Assembly: GCA_011192015.1 (NCBI GenBank)
Contig: DUET01000079.1
Span: forward strand, 1 to 64,000
From: Anaerolineae bacterium
Lineage (GTDB): Bacteria; Chloroflexota; Anaerolineae; Anaerolineales; E44-bin32
DNA length: 64,000 nucleotides
Direction of reading: 5' to 3'
The notes below the pieces were generated by a model. It saw nothing but the letters and a program-made list of their open reading frames with translations, searched no databases and had not been told where the DNA came from. Positions 10,830-20,545 of the stretch are shown in pieces. The position numbers and the translations under genes are program-made. Position 1 is the first letter of the stretch. Every line of letters begins with the position of its first letter.

Positions 10830-10907
10830 TTGACAAGAGCCGCGAAACAAGCTAATATGGCGACAGACAACATATAGCGTAACGACATATAGAGAATCGA
10901 CATATCT
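10830..10907 (+). promoter_or_regulatory. padR promoter (TTGACA-N17-TAATAT) followed by three ACATAT repeats at 15-bp period
   Basis: TTGACA 10830-10835, TAATAT 10853-10858; ACATAT at 10870, 10885, 10900. Confidence 0.7.
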
Positions 10908-10923
10908 GATCAGGAGAAAGCGC

Positions 10924-11271
10924 ATGAGTGAGCAAGACACTTTCCAAGAACAACTTCCGCTTACGGAAGCCACCTTCTTCATTCTGCTTAGTCTTACCTC
11001 AGGGCGGAAGCATGGCTATGTAATCATGAAAGACGTTGAGCGTCTGAGTGATGGTCGTGTTGCATTGAGCACGGGAACGCTATATGGCGCGCTGGGGCGT
11101 TTGCTTGATCATGGTTGGATCGAACGCGTAGAGGAGGATCAAACCAGCGGCCGCCCACGCAAAGCTTACGTGCTCAGCGATCTAGGACAGAGCCTCGTAT
11201 CCGCCGAAACGGAACGGTTGAAAATGCTGCTGAACGCAGCGCAAGGGCGATTGCTGAGGGGAGAAGCATGA
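10924..11271 (+). CDS. PadR family transcriptional regulator
   Basis: TEATFFILLSLTSGRKHGYVIMKDVE; LSTGTLYGALGRLLDHGWIERV. Confidence 0.92.
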   Translation: MSEQDTFQEQLPLTEATFFILLSLTSGRKHGYVIMKDVERLSDGRVALSTGTLYGALGRLLDHGWIERVEEDQTSGRPRKAYVLSDLGQSLVSAETERLKMLLNAAQGRLLRGEA

Positions 11272-12146
11272 GCGAGGCGGGAGGATTGCGCGAAACCGTT
11301 TCTGCTGAAAGGATCGCAGAGAGCCGGTTTGCGAACGTGGCCACTTGGATCTACAGGCGGTTGTTGCGGCTTTACCCTCATGATTTCCGGTCGATGTTTG
11401 CCGGCGAGATGAAGCAAGTCTTCACACAGGTAATCATTGATGCAAATCAGCATGGGGCTTGGGCAGTGGTTGGGATTGTAATGAAAGAACTCAGGGATTT
11501 ACCGGTAGCCCTTTTTCTGCAACATTGGCATGAAAGGAGAAAGCGCACGATGCAGTACCTTCGCTTCAACACAGTTAAAGATGTCCAACGCATTCGTTGG
11601 GTGGCAAGATTGCTGAGTCTGGTGTTTGCGGCAATGGTAATCACTACCTTCGTGTCCAACATGCTTGGTCTGGCAACTATGCTGCCGACGGTCATGGTAT
11701 TTGCCACAGCCACGGTGTTCATGTTGCTCGCATGGCAATGGGAGAAGATTGGCGGAATACTGACCATGATTGCCTCCCCCTTCGCCTTGGCGTCCGTAGT
11801 TTTCGTAGCAGTCAGGCCTGAAACCTTCGGTCTGGATGTGCTCGCCGAGCCGCTCGTGATTTCCCTGATCGGCCTGGCCTTTACGTTCGCCATCTTGATC
11901 GTCGGATGGCTGTTCCTCAGCGTTGCGCAATATCGCACAGCTGAAACTCAACTCGCCGAGAAGAAATCACAAGCGCAGTTGAAATGGATTCTCATTGCCG
12001 TAGGCATTGCGATGGTCGTGATTGTCCTGCTGGGCCTGATATTCTTGAAGCCCGTATTTTTCGATACAGGTAGCGCGATCCGGGGTGTAACACCTGGTGT
12101 ACCTCTTGAAGTCCTCGGAACGAGGGTTCCTCCGGTTGGTCCGTAG
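11268..12146 (+). CDS. PadR-coupled membrane protein
   Basis: ATGA overlap with padR; N-terminal RLLRLYPHDFRSMFAGEMKQVF then multiple TM segments. Confidence 0.75.
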   Translation: MSEAGGLRETVSAERIAESRFANVATWIYRRLLRLYPHDFRSMFAGEMKQVFTQVIIDANQHGAWAVVGIVMKELRDLPVALFLQHWHERRKRTMQYLRFNTVKDVQRIRWVARLLSLVFAAMVITTFVSNMLGLATMLPTVMVFATATVFMLLAWQWEKIGGILTMIASPFALASVVFVAVRPETFGLDVLAEPLVISLIGLAFTFAILIVGWLFLSVAQYRTAETQLAEKKSQAQLKWILIAVGIAMVVIVLLGLIFLKPVFFDTGSAIRGVTPGVPLEVLGTRVPPVGP

Positions 12147-12166
12147 CCATTTGACGATCGAGGAGG

Positions 12167-12199
12167 CGCGGGGTTGGTTGGGTTTCTACCAGCCCCGCG
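12167..12199 (+). terminator. Hairpin downstream of the padR operon
   Basis: CGCGGGGTTGGT / ACCAGCCCCGCG, 12 bp with one G-U; no clear U-tract. Confidence 0.45.
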
Positions 12200-12344
12200 T
12201 CGCCGCGTCTATGATCGGATGTGTTTTCAGTTTGTCAGGAAAGGCTCTGGTGGATTAGAAGGGAAATGGAACAGACAAAATGGGATTGGGAAACGCGGCT
12301 CAAAAGTGTTGGGTATGGGCCAATTGCAAGTAGTTTTCCTGCGG

Positions 12345-13904
12345 TCAGCGTTGAATCTCCACCACCACACCATCGTCGGCCCAGTTGTAGACCTGCTCTG
12401 CAGCCTGCAGATCGAGGATGATGCAGCCATAGGATGCAGGTTGTCCCAATACACTAGCCCACAGGCGCACTCCGCTGGAGAGCAGGGGTAGACCATGGAT
12501 GCCGTTTTCGAGGTAGGGCGTGGCTTCATAGATCCCCAGGAAGTGGGGCATGTACAGATCCCACCGCGAGGCGTAGGCGTTCAGAACATGGGATGTAATC
12601 TGGAAGATGCCCGCCATCGTCGGAGAACTGGGAATGCCGGTGCTGACCACGTGATTGTCGATCATTTCGCCATCTTGATACAACCACATGCGCTGCTGGC
12701 TGATGCTGATTACGATGCGCTTGTTCATCACTACAGGTATAGAAAGCATGGCGTCCTTCGGGGGGATAACCATCGTAACACCCGTCGCGAAGACCATTCC
12801 CGGATTGTATTCCCTCAATTTCCAATACGGAATCCCGTACTTCAGGCTGATCGTGATCAACGAATCGCCTCGCTGTATGACATAACTCCTGGGTTGGTAG
12901 CGGATCAGCAGTGTCTCCGAATCCTCCCCTTGAAGCTCCTGCATGACGGCGGTGTTGGCGGCTTCGAGATCGAAGGAACGTTCGGCACCCAGACTGGCGT
13001 TCAATGATTGAACGTAGTCCGAGAGGCGCTGGGAATCCAGATGAACATGGACCTCTGCCGGGGTGCGTTCAATCTGTAGCCAGGACGCAATCTCGGTTCG
13101 CGTCGGTGTCCAGGTGATGAGTTCCCCCGTTACGGGATCGAAGGCCTGCAGGGAAGGTTGGGAGGCAATCAGGCGCTCAGCTTCGCTGGCAGCCTGGTCG
13201 ACATCGCCGATCGTGGGCTCGACAGGTTTCATCACCAGCGGCACGAACCGGTACTTCAGGAGCACGGAGGTCGGATCCGCGGCAAGCAGCCCGAGGGTTG
13301 CCTCCACATCCAAACTTCTTCCCTCCTGCGCGGCGACCTGGATGCTCTCACCATCTTGCACGATCAGATCAGCGTTCGTAGCCGGGATGTGTAAAACGTC
13401 CGCCCAAGTCTCGATTGCCTGCAGGGCGATGTTGGAATCGAAGGTCACGTAGGGCTGAAGGGCGCACCCGTTGAACCATCCGTCGATCATCTGGCGCACG
13501 CTGTGGATCAAGCCTGCATCCCGGCCATGGGCATGTGCCAATTGCGCGCTGGCATTTGCGTCGACCCTCAGTCCGATTTCGGAGGGTGCGAACTCCCAAT
13601 ACGGGCTGGCGTCGGTTAGATCGATAGCTTGGATGCGAACCTCGACATTCCACACCAGATCCATCACAGCGCTGGCCTGCTGCAAGGTGAGTCCTTCCAG
13701 CGGTATTCCACCAACCTGCACGCCGGGCATGATCAAATCCGTGGCGAAGTAATACGAGTAAGCAGCCGACACGATGAGCACAGGAATCATCGCCAAACCG
13801 AATGCAACCGCAACGGCGGCGATCCCCAATCGCTTCCAATTTGTTCGCTTGGATGGCACAGGATCGGTTTCTTCGGAGACAGGGCGGTCTGCTATGCTCA
13901 CCAT
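12345..13904 (-). CDS. L,D-transpeptidase with LysM and N-terminal TM
   Basis: LysM-like YVIQRGDSLITISLKYGIPYWKLREYNPG; C-terminal HGLPLL...ASYGCIILD catalytic motif. Confidence 0.85.
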   Translation of the reverse strand: MVSIADRPVSEETDPVPSKRTNWKRLGIAAVAVAFGLAMIPVLIVSAAYSYYFATDLIMPGVQVGGIPLEGLTLQQASAVMDLVWNVEVRIQAIDLTDASPYWEFAPSEIGLRVDANASAQLAHAHGRDAGLIHSVRQMIDGWFNGCALQPYVTFDSNIALQAIETWADVLHIPATNADLIVQDGESIQVAAQEGRSLDVEATLGLLAADPTSVLLKYRFVPLVMKPVEPTIGDVDQAASEAERLIASQPSLQAFDPVTGELITWTPTRTEIASWLQIERTPAEVHVHLDSQRLSDYVQSLNASLGAERSFDLEAANTAVMQELQGEDSETLLIRYQPRSYVIQRGDSLITISLKYGIPYWKLREYNPGMVFATGVTMVIPPKDAMLSIPVVMNKRIVISISQQRMWLYQDGEMIDNHVVSTGIPSSPTMAGIFQITSHVLNAYASRWDLYMPHFLGIYEATPYLENGIHGLPLLSSGVRLWASVLGQPASYGCIILDLQAAEQVYNWADDGVVVEIQR

Positions 13905-14270
13905 TTGCATCCTGTTTCATGCTCCCATTGCAGTCTGTGCATGATGACGTTTGGGGAGCATGCCTGGTTCCCTATCACTTCTCCTTGGCCTCCTGTTGTG
14001 AGACCCTGGGCGTGCATTGTACCTGCAAGCTGCGCAGGACGATGCAACAAACCTGCCACAATTCGCTCGCTGATCCCTCCTGAGGTTCAGACATCATATC
14101 AAGGCTGCGCTCCATTCTCAAGCCGATGGCAGGCCGAGAAACGACCCAAAGGATTCTCCCTCTCGATGCTCATCGAGGATTGGAGCCTGCGATGCTACAA
14201 TCCACCGGAGGGGGAACAGATCATCAGAGAGTCCATACGATCAACTTCTGAGGAAGGCTTCCTTACATCT

Positions 14271-14888
14271 ATGACTTCCTTCATCGAGGGAATGCTTGCT
14301 GGATACGGAATTGCCATCCCTGTGGGCGCGGTGGCAATCTTGATCGTGAACATGGGCATGCAGGCTGGTTTCCGTATCGGCTTCATGGCGGGCGCTGGCG
14401 CAGCGAGCGCGGATCTGATTTATGCCGTCCTGGCAGGCGCTGCCGGAACGGCAGTGATCGCACTTTTGCAGCCATTTGCTACGATAATGAGGATCATCAG
14501 CGGGTTGGTGTTGATTGGATTGGGCGCGGGGGCGATCGTGAAGGGAATTCGAAGCGCGGGTTCAACCGACAAGAAAGTTCACGCGGCAGGTCCGCTGGGA
14601 ACATTCCTGCAATTCCTGGGGATAACCCTCGTCAATCCCCTCACCGTGGTCTATTTCACGGCCCTGGTTCTGGGGCGGGATCCGTCGGCGAAATCTGGGA
14701 TTGCGGATCAAGCGCTGTTTGCGTTGGGGGCTGGAATCGCATCCTTGTCGTGGCAGACTCTGCTCGCGGGATTGGGAGGCATCGCACGCAATCATCTGTC
14801 GCATCGATTTCGTATCTGGGCAACGATCCTGGGCAACCTGCTCGTTCTGGGTCTTGGAGTACGGGTGTTGATTTTTGCGAGTGGATAA
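14271..14888 (+). CDS. LysE-family translocator
   Basis: IPVGAVAILIVNMGMQAG..., NPLTVVYF; the longer ORF from 13629 lacks family-like sequence upstream. Confidence 0.8.
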   Translation: MTSFIEGMLAGYGIAIPVGAVAILIVNMGMQAGFRIGFMAGAGAASADLIYAVLAGAAGTAVIALLQPFATIMRIISGLVLIGLGAGAIVKGIRSAGSTDKKVHAAGPLGTFLQFLGITLVNPLTVVYFTALVLGRDPSAKSGIADQALFALGAGIASLSWQTLLAGLGGIARNHLSHRFRIWATILGNLLVLGLGVRVLIFASG

Positions 14889-15051
14889 CGGGGGAAATGA
14901 GGGTTGATGGCGTTCACTCCCGCAATCCGGTCCTAGTGTAGATCCAAATACGGTAGTATCCCCAAAGGAACGCCGAACCATCGGATGATCGCCTCGGTTC
15001 TTCAGTTCGAGTGCAACTTTTCTGCAACGATCCCTGTAGTACCCTATAGAC

Positions 15052-15597
15052 ATGAATGCTCCCCCGGATGGCGAGTTGATCGGTCGCTGTAGAAACGGCG
15101 ACGTGGAAGCGTTTGGAGAACTCGTGCGACGCTATCAGCAAGCCGTGTTCAACGTTTGCTTCCGCATGCTGGAGGAGCTGCGCGAAGCGGAAGATCTCAC
15201 GCAGGAGAGCTTCCTTCGTGCGTACCGGAAGCTGGAAACCTTCGACATGGAGCGTCCCTTCGGACCGTGGATCCGGCGATTGGCTGCCAATCTTTGTTTG
15301 AATCACCTGGAGAAAGGACGCATCCCCCAGATGCCCTTGGATGAGGAACGAGATCAATCGATCGAAAGCGTGGTACCAGATCCTGAAAGGCACCACATCC
15401 GGGAGGAATCCCAGAAACGAGTGCGTGCAGCCATCATGGAACTACCCCCGAAGTATCGAGCGGTCATCGAGTTGCGTCATTTTCAAACCATGGACTATGC
15501 GGAGATTGCCAAAACGTTGAGCATCCCGATAAGCGATGTCAAGAGCCATCTCCATCGGGCCAGGAGACGCCTCGCAGAGAGATTGGGAAATGACTGA
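15052..15597 (+). CDS. ECF-type RNA polymerase sigma factor
   Basis: YQQAVFNVCFRMLEELREAEDLTQESFLRAYRKL; sigma4-like YAEIAKTLSIPISDVKSHLHRARRRL. Confidence 0.95.
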   Translation: MNAPPDGELIGRCRNGDVEAFGELVRRYQQAVFNVCFRMLEELREAEDLTQESFLRAYRKLETFDMERPFGPWIRRLAANLCLNHLEKGRIPQMPLDEERDQSIESVVPDPERHHIREESQKRVRAAIMELPPKYRAVIELRHFQTMDYAEIAKTLSIPISDVKSHLHRARRRLAERLGND

Positions 15598-16174
15598 ACC
15601 AGAGCACATCGATTCAGAGCAGCTTCAAGCCTATTTGGATCAGGAACTCAGGCCGGATGAAGAGAAGGCCGTGGCACTTCACCTGGCGGAGTGTGCTGTA
15701 TGTGAGCGCGAATTCGCTCGACTTCGGGCACTCTTTCGGGAGATTGAAAGCCTCCCCGTTGTTGACCTGGATCGAGATCTTAGCCCAACGGTGCTTGACG
15801 CCATTCGTTCGACGCAGGCGCCATCCGTGACCATGCGCATGATCCCACTATTTCAAGCAGCGCTAGCCGCGATTCTGCTGGGATTGCAGTGGCCGGTGAT
15901 CCGAAGCGGCTTTCTTCGGCTGAGCGCGACCCTTGACCATTGGAACATTCAAGCATGGCTCCAGCAGGAAGCGGTGTCGATCCAGAATGTCTTGGCAGGG
16001 ATCGTCCTCCGAACACGTGCCTGGATGGAGGGTCTCTTCACGGGACTTGGATCTCATGTTCCCGCCTGGCCCGTTTCCGCCTGGTGGCTTGCGCTGGCAG
16101 GTGTTTTTTCCCTTTGGTTGCTTGGGAACGGCTTTCTCCTTCGCAACATCGAGAGACGTAAGAATCGGAGGTAG
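15590..16174 (+). CDS. Anti-sigma factor with putative zinc finger (zf-HC2) and TM segments
   Basis: HLAECAVCEREFARL; overlaps sigma gene end; hydrophobic helices. Confidence 0.85.
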   Translation: MTEPEHIDSEQLQAYLDQELRPDEEKAVALHLAECAVCEREFARLRALFREIESLPVVDLDRDLSPTVLDAIRSTQAPSVTMRMIPLFQAALAAILLGLQWPVIRSGFLRLSATLDHWNIQAWLQQEAVSIQNVLAGIVLRTRAWMEGLFTGLGSHVPAWPVSAWWLALAGVFSLWLLGNGFLLRNIERRKNRR

Positions 16175-16177
16175 AGG

Positions 16178-17647
16178 ATGTTCCTCTTGGTTGGATTGAG
16201 CGCCATACCGCTCACTTGTCTCTTGGGCTCGGCCTCCCTTTTGTTTCCAGCCGTCGTCAGCAGGAGCGGGGATAGGCTTCGACAAGCGCCTCTGCTTTCC
16301 GTGTTCGTTGGATTGCTGGTCGGACTGCCGGTGGCGGGAGCAAGCTTGTTTTTCCTTTCGGTCGAGGACAATTTTCTGCTTCTGGCAGTGGGCGCACTCC
16401 TGATCGGCTCGCTTACGATCATCACGACCGTTGGTCTTTCAGGGATTTGCTTGTTCCTTGCGGGGAAGCTGGCTGGTGATAAACACCCTGTTGGAATTCC
16501 CTTTTTCGTAGGACTTTGCCTGATCGCGATTGGATTGATCCCAATGGTTGGGTGGTATCTCTTCTCTCCCCTGCTGGTACTGGCTGGCATCGGGTCAGGC
16601 ACGTTTGCCGTCTTCGGCTCCAAACAACCGGAAGCAGACTCGACAGTTGATAGAGACAAACCAGGTAGTTGGCTTGGATTGCGAAAGCCAGCCTGGATCT
16701 TGTTACTACTCTCTCCCGCGATTGGTGAATTGCTCTCGGGCTCCGCACCTCCACTCGAATTCTTTCAACCATTTTCCTTCTTGATACTGGTGGCTCTCTA
16801 TGGGGGAGGCGCGCTCATCATCCGCGAGCTGGCCTTCCGCTGGCAGAAGGGCTGGCGGACGATCCTTCTCTTGGGAGCTGCGTATGGGATCATCGAGGAA
16901 GGGCTCATGGTTAAAAGCTTCTTCGATCCCCATTGGCCTGATCTGGGGAACCTGGGGATCTACGGAAGATGGCAGGGGGTCAACTGGATCTGGAGTCTCG
17001 AGCTTACCATCTATCACATGCTCTTCAGCATTGCCATTCCCATCCTGCTCGTCAATCTGCTCTACCCGAAGGAGAGGCAAAGGAGCTGGGTGAGCAACAC
17101 GGCGTTGAAGGTGATCGGTGCGTTGTTCACCCTGGATGTCTTGTTCGGTTTCTTCCTCTTGACTGCCTATCGTCCCCCGATCCTGCCGTACCTCGCAACC
17201 CTGGTTCTCGTTGTGCTGCTCTGTGTGCTCGCTAAGGCGCAACCTCCCCATTTCCGTTTGGCTGGATCCAGCAAGCCCAAGCATCCTGCATGGGCCGGGC
17301 TGCTGACCTTCTGGGGCACCTTGGGTATGTTCCTGATCAGTTGGATTCCATCCACAACGAATCTGCCAGCGGTCTTTGCCTTTCTTCTTCTTGCTCTGTG
17401 GGCTGGTCTGTGCCTGATCTCCTTGGGATGGTTGCTGGGTTGGGAGATGGGATCATGGAAACACAGCTTGGCTCTTGCTGCCGGGGGATTGGGATTCTTC
17501 ATCCTGCTCACTCCCATCCACGAACTCGATTCCTCTCGGATGGATGACCCCCGCGGAATGATCGTCGTCGGGCTGCTGTTCACCGTTCTACTTGCCTACA
17601 CCCGACTGCGCGCGAGGATGAATGAACGGGATGCACTCCCGATTTGA
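16178..17647 (+). CDS. Polytopic membrane protein with GIIEEGLMVK motif
   Basis: Starts 3 nt after the anti-sigma stop; many hydrophobic segments. Confidence 0.75.
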   Translation: MFLLVGLSAIPLTCLLGSASLLFPAVVSRSGDRLRQAPLLSVFVGLLVGLPVAGASLFFLSVEDNFLLLAVGALLIGSLTIITTVGLSGICLFLAGKLAGDKHPVGIPFFVGLCLIAIGLIPMVGWYLFSPLLVLAGIGSGTFAVFGSKQPEADSTVDRDKPGSWLGLRKPAWILLLLSPAIGELLSGSAPPLEFFQPFSFLILVALYGGGALIIRELAFRWQKGWRTILLLGAAYGIIEEGLMVKSFFDPHWPDLGNLGIYGRWQGVNWIWSLELTIYHMLFSIAIPILLVNLLYPKERQRSWVSNTALKVIGALFTLDVLFGFFLLTAYRPPILPYLATLVLVVLLCVLAKAQPPHFRLAGSSKPKHPAWAGLLTFWGTLGMFLISWIPSTTNLPAVFAFLLLALWAGLCLISLGWLLGWEMGSWKHSLALAAGGLGFFILLTPIHELDSSRMDDPRGMIVVGLLFTVLLAYTRLRARMNERDALPI

Positions 17648-17720
17648 AGCAGGAACACAAACTGATGCCTGGCTTTCGGCGTCACTGATCGATGCGCAAA
17701 CCCAAGCATAGGAGGATGGA

Positions 17721-18233
17721 ATGCAGGAAGCCTTTGTGATAACGCTATTCTCCATCATTGGGACGGTGATACTCGGTTCTCTCTTCATCGCCATCCTGAT
17801 CCTGTTCCCGAGGTTGATAAGGAGAACAGGAGCAGCCGCCAAAGGGATGCACGGTCGATCGCTTATTCTGGGCGTTGTCAATCTTGCATTCTTTGTCATT
17901 CTCTCGATCGCGCTGAGCTCTATAGGTGAGCGGGTTGCGTCAACGGTCCTGCAGGTATTGGCATTGATCCTGTTCAGCGTGCTGCTGGTGGGAGTAGGTT
18001 TGGGATTGGCTGGCATGGCCTTGATCATGGGGGAACAACTCGCTCCGGATCGTTCCGAAGTACAACAAATCGCTGCCGGCTCGGTTCTTCTCATACTCAG
18101 CAGCTTGACGCCGTTTCTAGGATGGTTCTTGCTGCTGCCCTATCTCTGTTTTCGAGGTGTCGGGGGCCTTGTTCTTGGGATCTTTCGGAGGAAGGCACTT
18201 GATGAAGTGCAAGATCCGGACATGGACGAATAA
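17721..18233 (+). CDS. Small membrane protein
   Basis: Four hydrophobic segments; follows the sigma/anti-sigma module. Confidence 0.65.
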   Translation: MQEAFVITLFSIIGTVILGSLFIAILILFPRLIRRTGAAAKGMHGRSLILGVVNLAFFVILSIALSSIGERVASTVLQVLALILFSVLLVGVGLGLAGMALIMGEQLAPDRSEVQQIAAGSVLLILSSLTPFLGWFLLLPYLCFRGVGGLVLGIFRRKALDEVQDPDMDE

Positions 18234-18287
18234 CTGCCGACACATCCCAAGGTACGCGCTCGGGATATGATTCCGGTTCCTTGCTCG

Positions 18288-18321
18288 AAAGGTCATCCTG
18301 AAGAATCGCGGGATGACCTTT
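18288..18321 (+). terminator. Intrinsic terminator
   Basis: AAAGGTCATCC / GGATGACCTTT 11-bp stem followed by T-rich sequence. Confidence 0.75.
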
Positions 18322-18615
18322 TCGCATCAGAAATTCCTGATATCCTACGAAAGCTTTCCTTGGAAGTATCCAAGATTCATGTCTGATCCATCACCATCGA
18401 AAGATTCCATCGGATGTGTATAATCAGCCAGGAGCTGCCGTCTTCAGCCCAGTTTTCGTTCCTGACAGCGTATCTACTTGAGCCGCAGGATCCCGCCGCG
18501 ATTGTAGAGTCGCACGCGAGGAACGGCGCCCTGCCGGAGAGTGATGAGGAAAGAATCTCGGACCCCAACACGACCCAGGCGGAAACGAACATCCTTTCAG
18601 CGCGTAGGCACATCG

Positions 18616-19971
18616 ATGTACCGCAGCTTGAAACCTTGGGACATATTTCCTCCGGAATGCATCTTGGGAGGCGTGTTGCTGGCCATGCTCGTCGTTGCCT
18701 GCAACACGCTTGGGAGCCATCGCGAGCCCAACGAGGTTCCGACGCGCAATCCGAGATCGGAAGCAACCATTGCAGCCTCCCCGGTGGTAACGCCGTTAGA
18801 GATTTCTCCTGAGGACGTGTGGCAATTGTGGACAAATGGGACCCAACTTCGCGGTGCGAACATCCATCAGCGCCGCGTTTATCCGGAGCTGGATGGACCT
18901 GTATTTATGGGACCAGGCCCCATCGGTCCCCCCTATGTGCAGGATGACTTCGATCAACTGGCATCGTTGGGCGCCAATTACGTAAACCTATCGCATCCCG
19001 GGCTTTTCAGCGAGAGGGCCCCGTTTGAGGCGGATCCTGATGTGATCGCCAATCTTGACCGTTTGTTGCAGATGATCGAGCGGGCGGACATGTTCGCCGT
19101 GATCAGTTTCCGCACGGGGCCAGGGCGAAGTGAATTCACCTTCATGCTCGAGGAAGTCGGAACGTGGTTCGACCGCTCCTATTTGAATGATTCCATTTGG
19201 AGGGATGAGGCCGCCCAGGAAGCTTGGATCTCGATGTGGCGCTACACTGCCGAGCGCTACCGGCATCATCCCATCGTTGTGGGGTATGACCTGATGGTGG
19301 AACCCAACGCCAATGATGCGGTTGTGGATGTCTGGGACGCGGAGCTGTTCTACGACGCGTACGCAGGTACGCTCTTGGATTGGAACCAACTCCATCCGCG
19401 CATCACGGAGGCCATTCGTCAGGTGGATCCAACCACGCCGATCCTCCTTGGCGGCATGGCCTATAGCGCGGTCGAATGGATGCCCTACTTGTTGACGAAC
19501 GACGACGAATTTACGGTGTACACGTTTCACCAATATGCACCCCATGTGTATACACATCAGGAGTGGGGCTTGGAGATGTCGGCCTATCCGGGGTGGGTCG
19601 ATCTGGATTGGGATGGCATGGAGGATCCCTTTGACCAGGCGTGGCTTCGGGTTTTATTGGGACCGGCGAACGCATTCCGGAGCGATCACGACGTGCCGAT
19701 AGCCGTGAACGAATTTGGAGTTGTCCGCTGGGTCCCCGGTGCCGCACGCTTTCTTCAAGACGAGATGGAGCTCTTTGAGCAACATGGAATCAATTACGCT
19801 GTGTGGGCATGGGAAGTGCGTTGGGAACCGTACGCACAGGAAGTGCACGCCTTCAACTACCTTCTCGGCTCCGATCCGAATAACCGATCCATACACCTCT
19901 CCAACGAACTGATCACCGTCTTGCGTGCCTTCTGGGACCTGAACTTGGTCCGCCCGTCCGACTTCGATTGA
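18616..19971 (+). CDS. Putative lipoprotein glycoside hydrolase (cellulase/GH5-like TIM barrel)
   Basis: Lipobox-like LLAMLVVACN; LRGANIHQ; GYDLMVEPNAND and AVNEFGVV resemble GH5 catalytic regions; start uncertain (track 18541). Confidence 0.65.
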   Translation: MYRSLKPWDIFPPECILGGVLLAMLVVACNTLGSHREPNEVPTRNPRSEATIAASPVVTPLEISPEDVWQLWTNGTQLRGANIHQRRVYPELDGPVFMGPGPIGPPYVQDDFDQLASLGANYVNLSHPGLFSERAPFEADPDVIANLDRLLQMIERADMFAVISFRTGPGRSEFTFMLEEVGTWFDRSYLNDSIWRDEAAQEAWISMWRYTAERYRHHPIVVGYDLMVEPNANDAVVDVWDAELFYDAYAGTLLDWNQLHPRITEAIRQVDPTTPILLGGMAYSAVEWMPYLLTNDDEFTVYTFHQYAPHVYTHQEWGLEMSAYPGWVDLDWDGMEDPFDQAWLRVLLGPANAFRSDHDVPIAVNEFGVVRWVPGAARFLQDEMELFEQHGINYAVWAWEVRWEPYAQEVHAFNYLLGSDPNNRSIHLSNELITVLRAFWDLNLVRPSDFD

Positions 19972-20115
19972 GTTTCTATCCACCCGGTGCTCCAGGACTT
20001 TTCGATCGCCGGTCATAGGCATGACGATCGTGAAAAGCCTTCGATTGCGAAAGTTCGCAGGTCTGCCTAGAATGTCAATGGGATGAAAGCCTATCACCAG
20101 GAGGAGGGTCCAAGC

Positions 20116-20505
20116 ATGGACCGTTCCGATCGACTACAACCGCGCAAACGAAGCGGGTTCAGTTGGGCCGCGCGCATCCTGGGATTGATTTTCGTGGGGT
20201 TTTGGCTGTTCATCTCCGTGATGATGGTGGTGCAGGAAGGCATTGGCAAAGGCGTAGAGGACAGGATCATGGCCGGATTGATCTTGTGTTCCACAGCGGC
20301 GTTCATCGTGGCTTGGTGGAGGGAGGGCATAGGAGGCGTCTTTTTGATGGTTGCTGGCATTGCGCACAGCACATTTGCCCTCTTCTCCGCTGGCCACAAT
20401 GTCGGTCTTGCGATGCTCATCTCCGGCGGTCCGTTCCTCCTCATTGGCGGTCTCTTCCTGATGGGGTGGAGTCGTTCGCGAGCGAATGCCGACGAATCCC
20501 ATTAA
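20116..20505 (+). CDS. Small membrane protein (hypothetical)
   Basis: ORF with GGAGG-like RBS near 20102 and four hydrophobic segments. Confidence 0.65.
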   Translation: MDRSDRLQPRKRSGFSWAARILGLIFVGFWLFISVMMVVQEGIGKGVEDRIMAGLILCSTAAFIVAWWREGIGGVFLMVAGIAHSTFALFSAGHNVGLAMLISGGPFLLIGGLFLMGWSRSRANADESH

Positions 20506-20545
20506 GCATCGAATTCGAGACGAAGAACTCGATTTCCAAGAGCGC

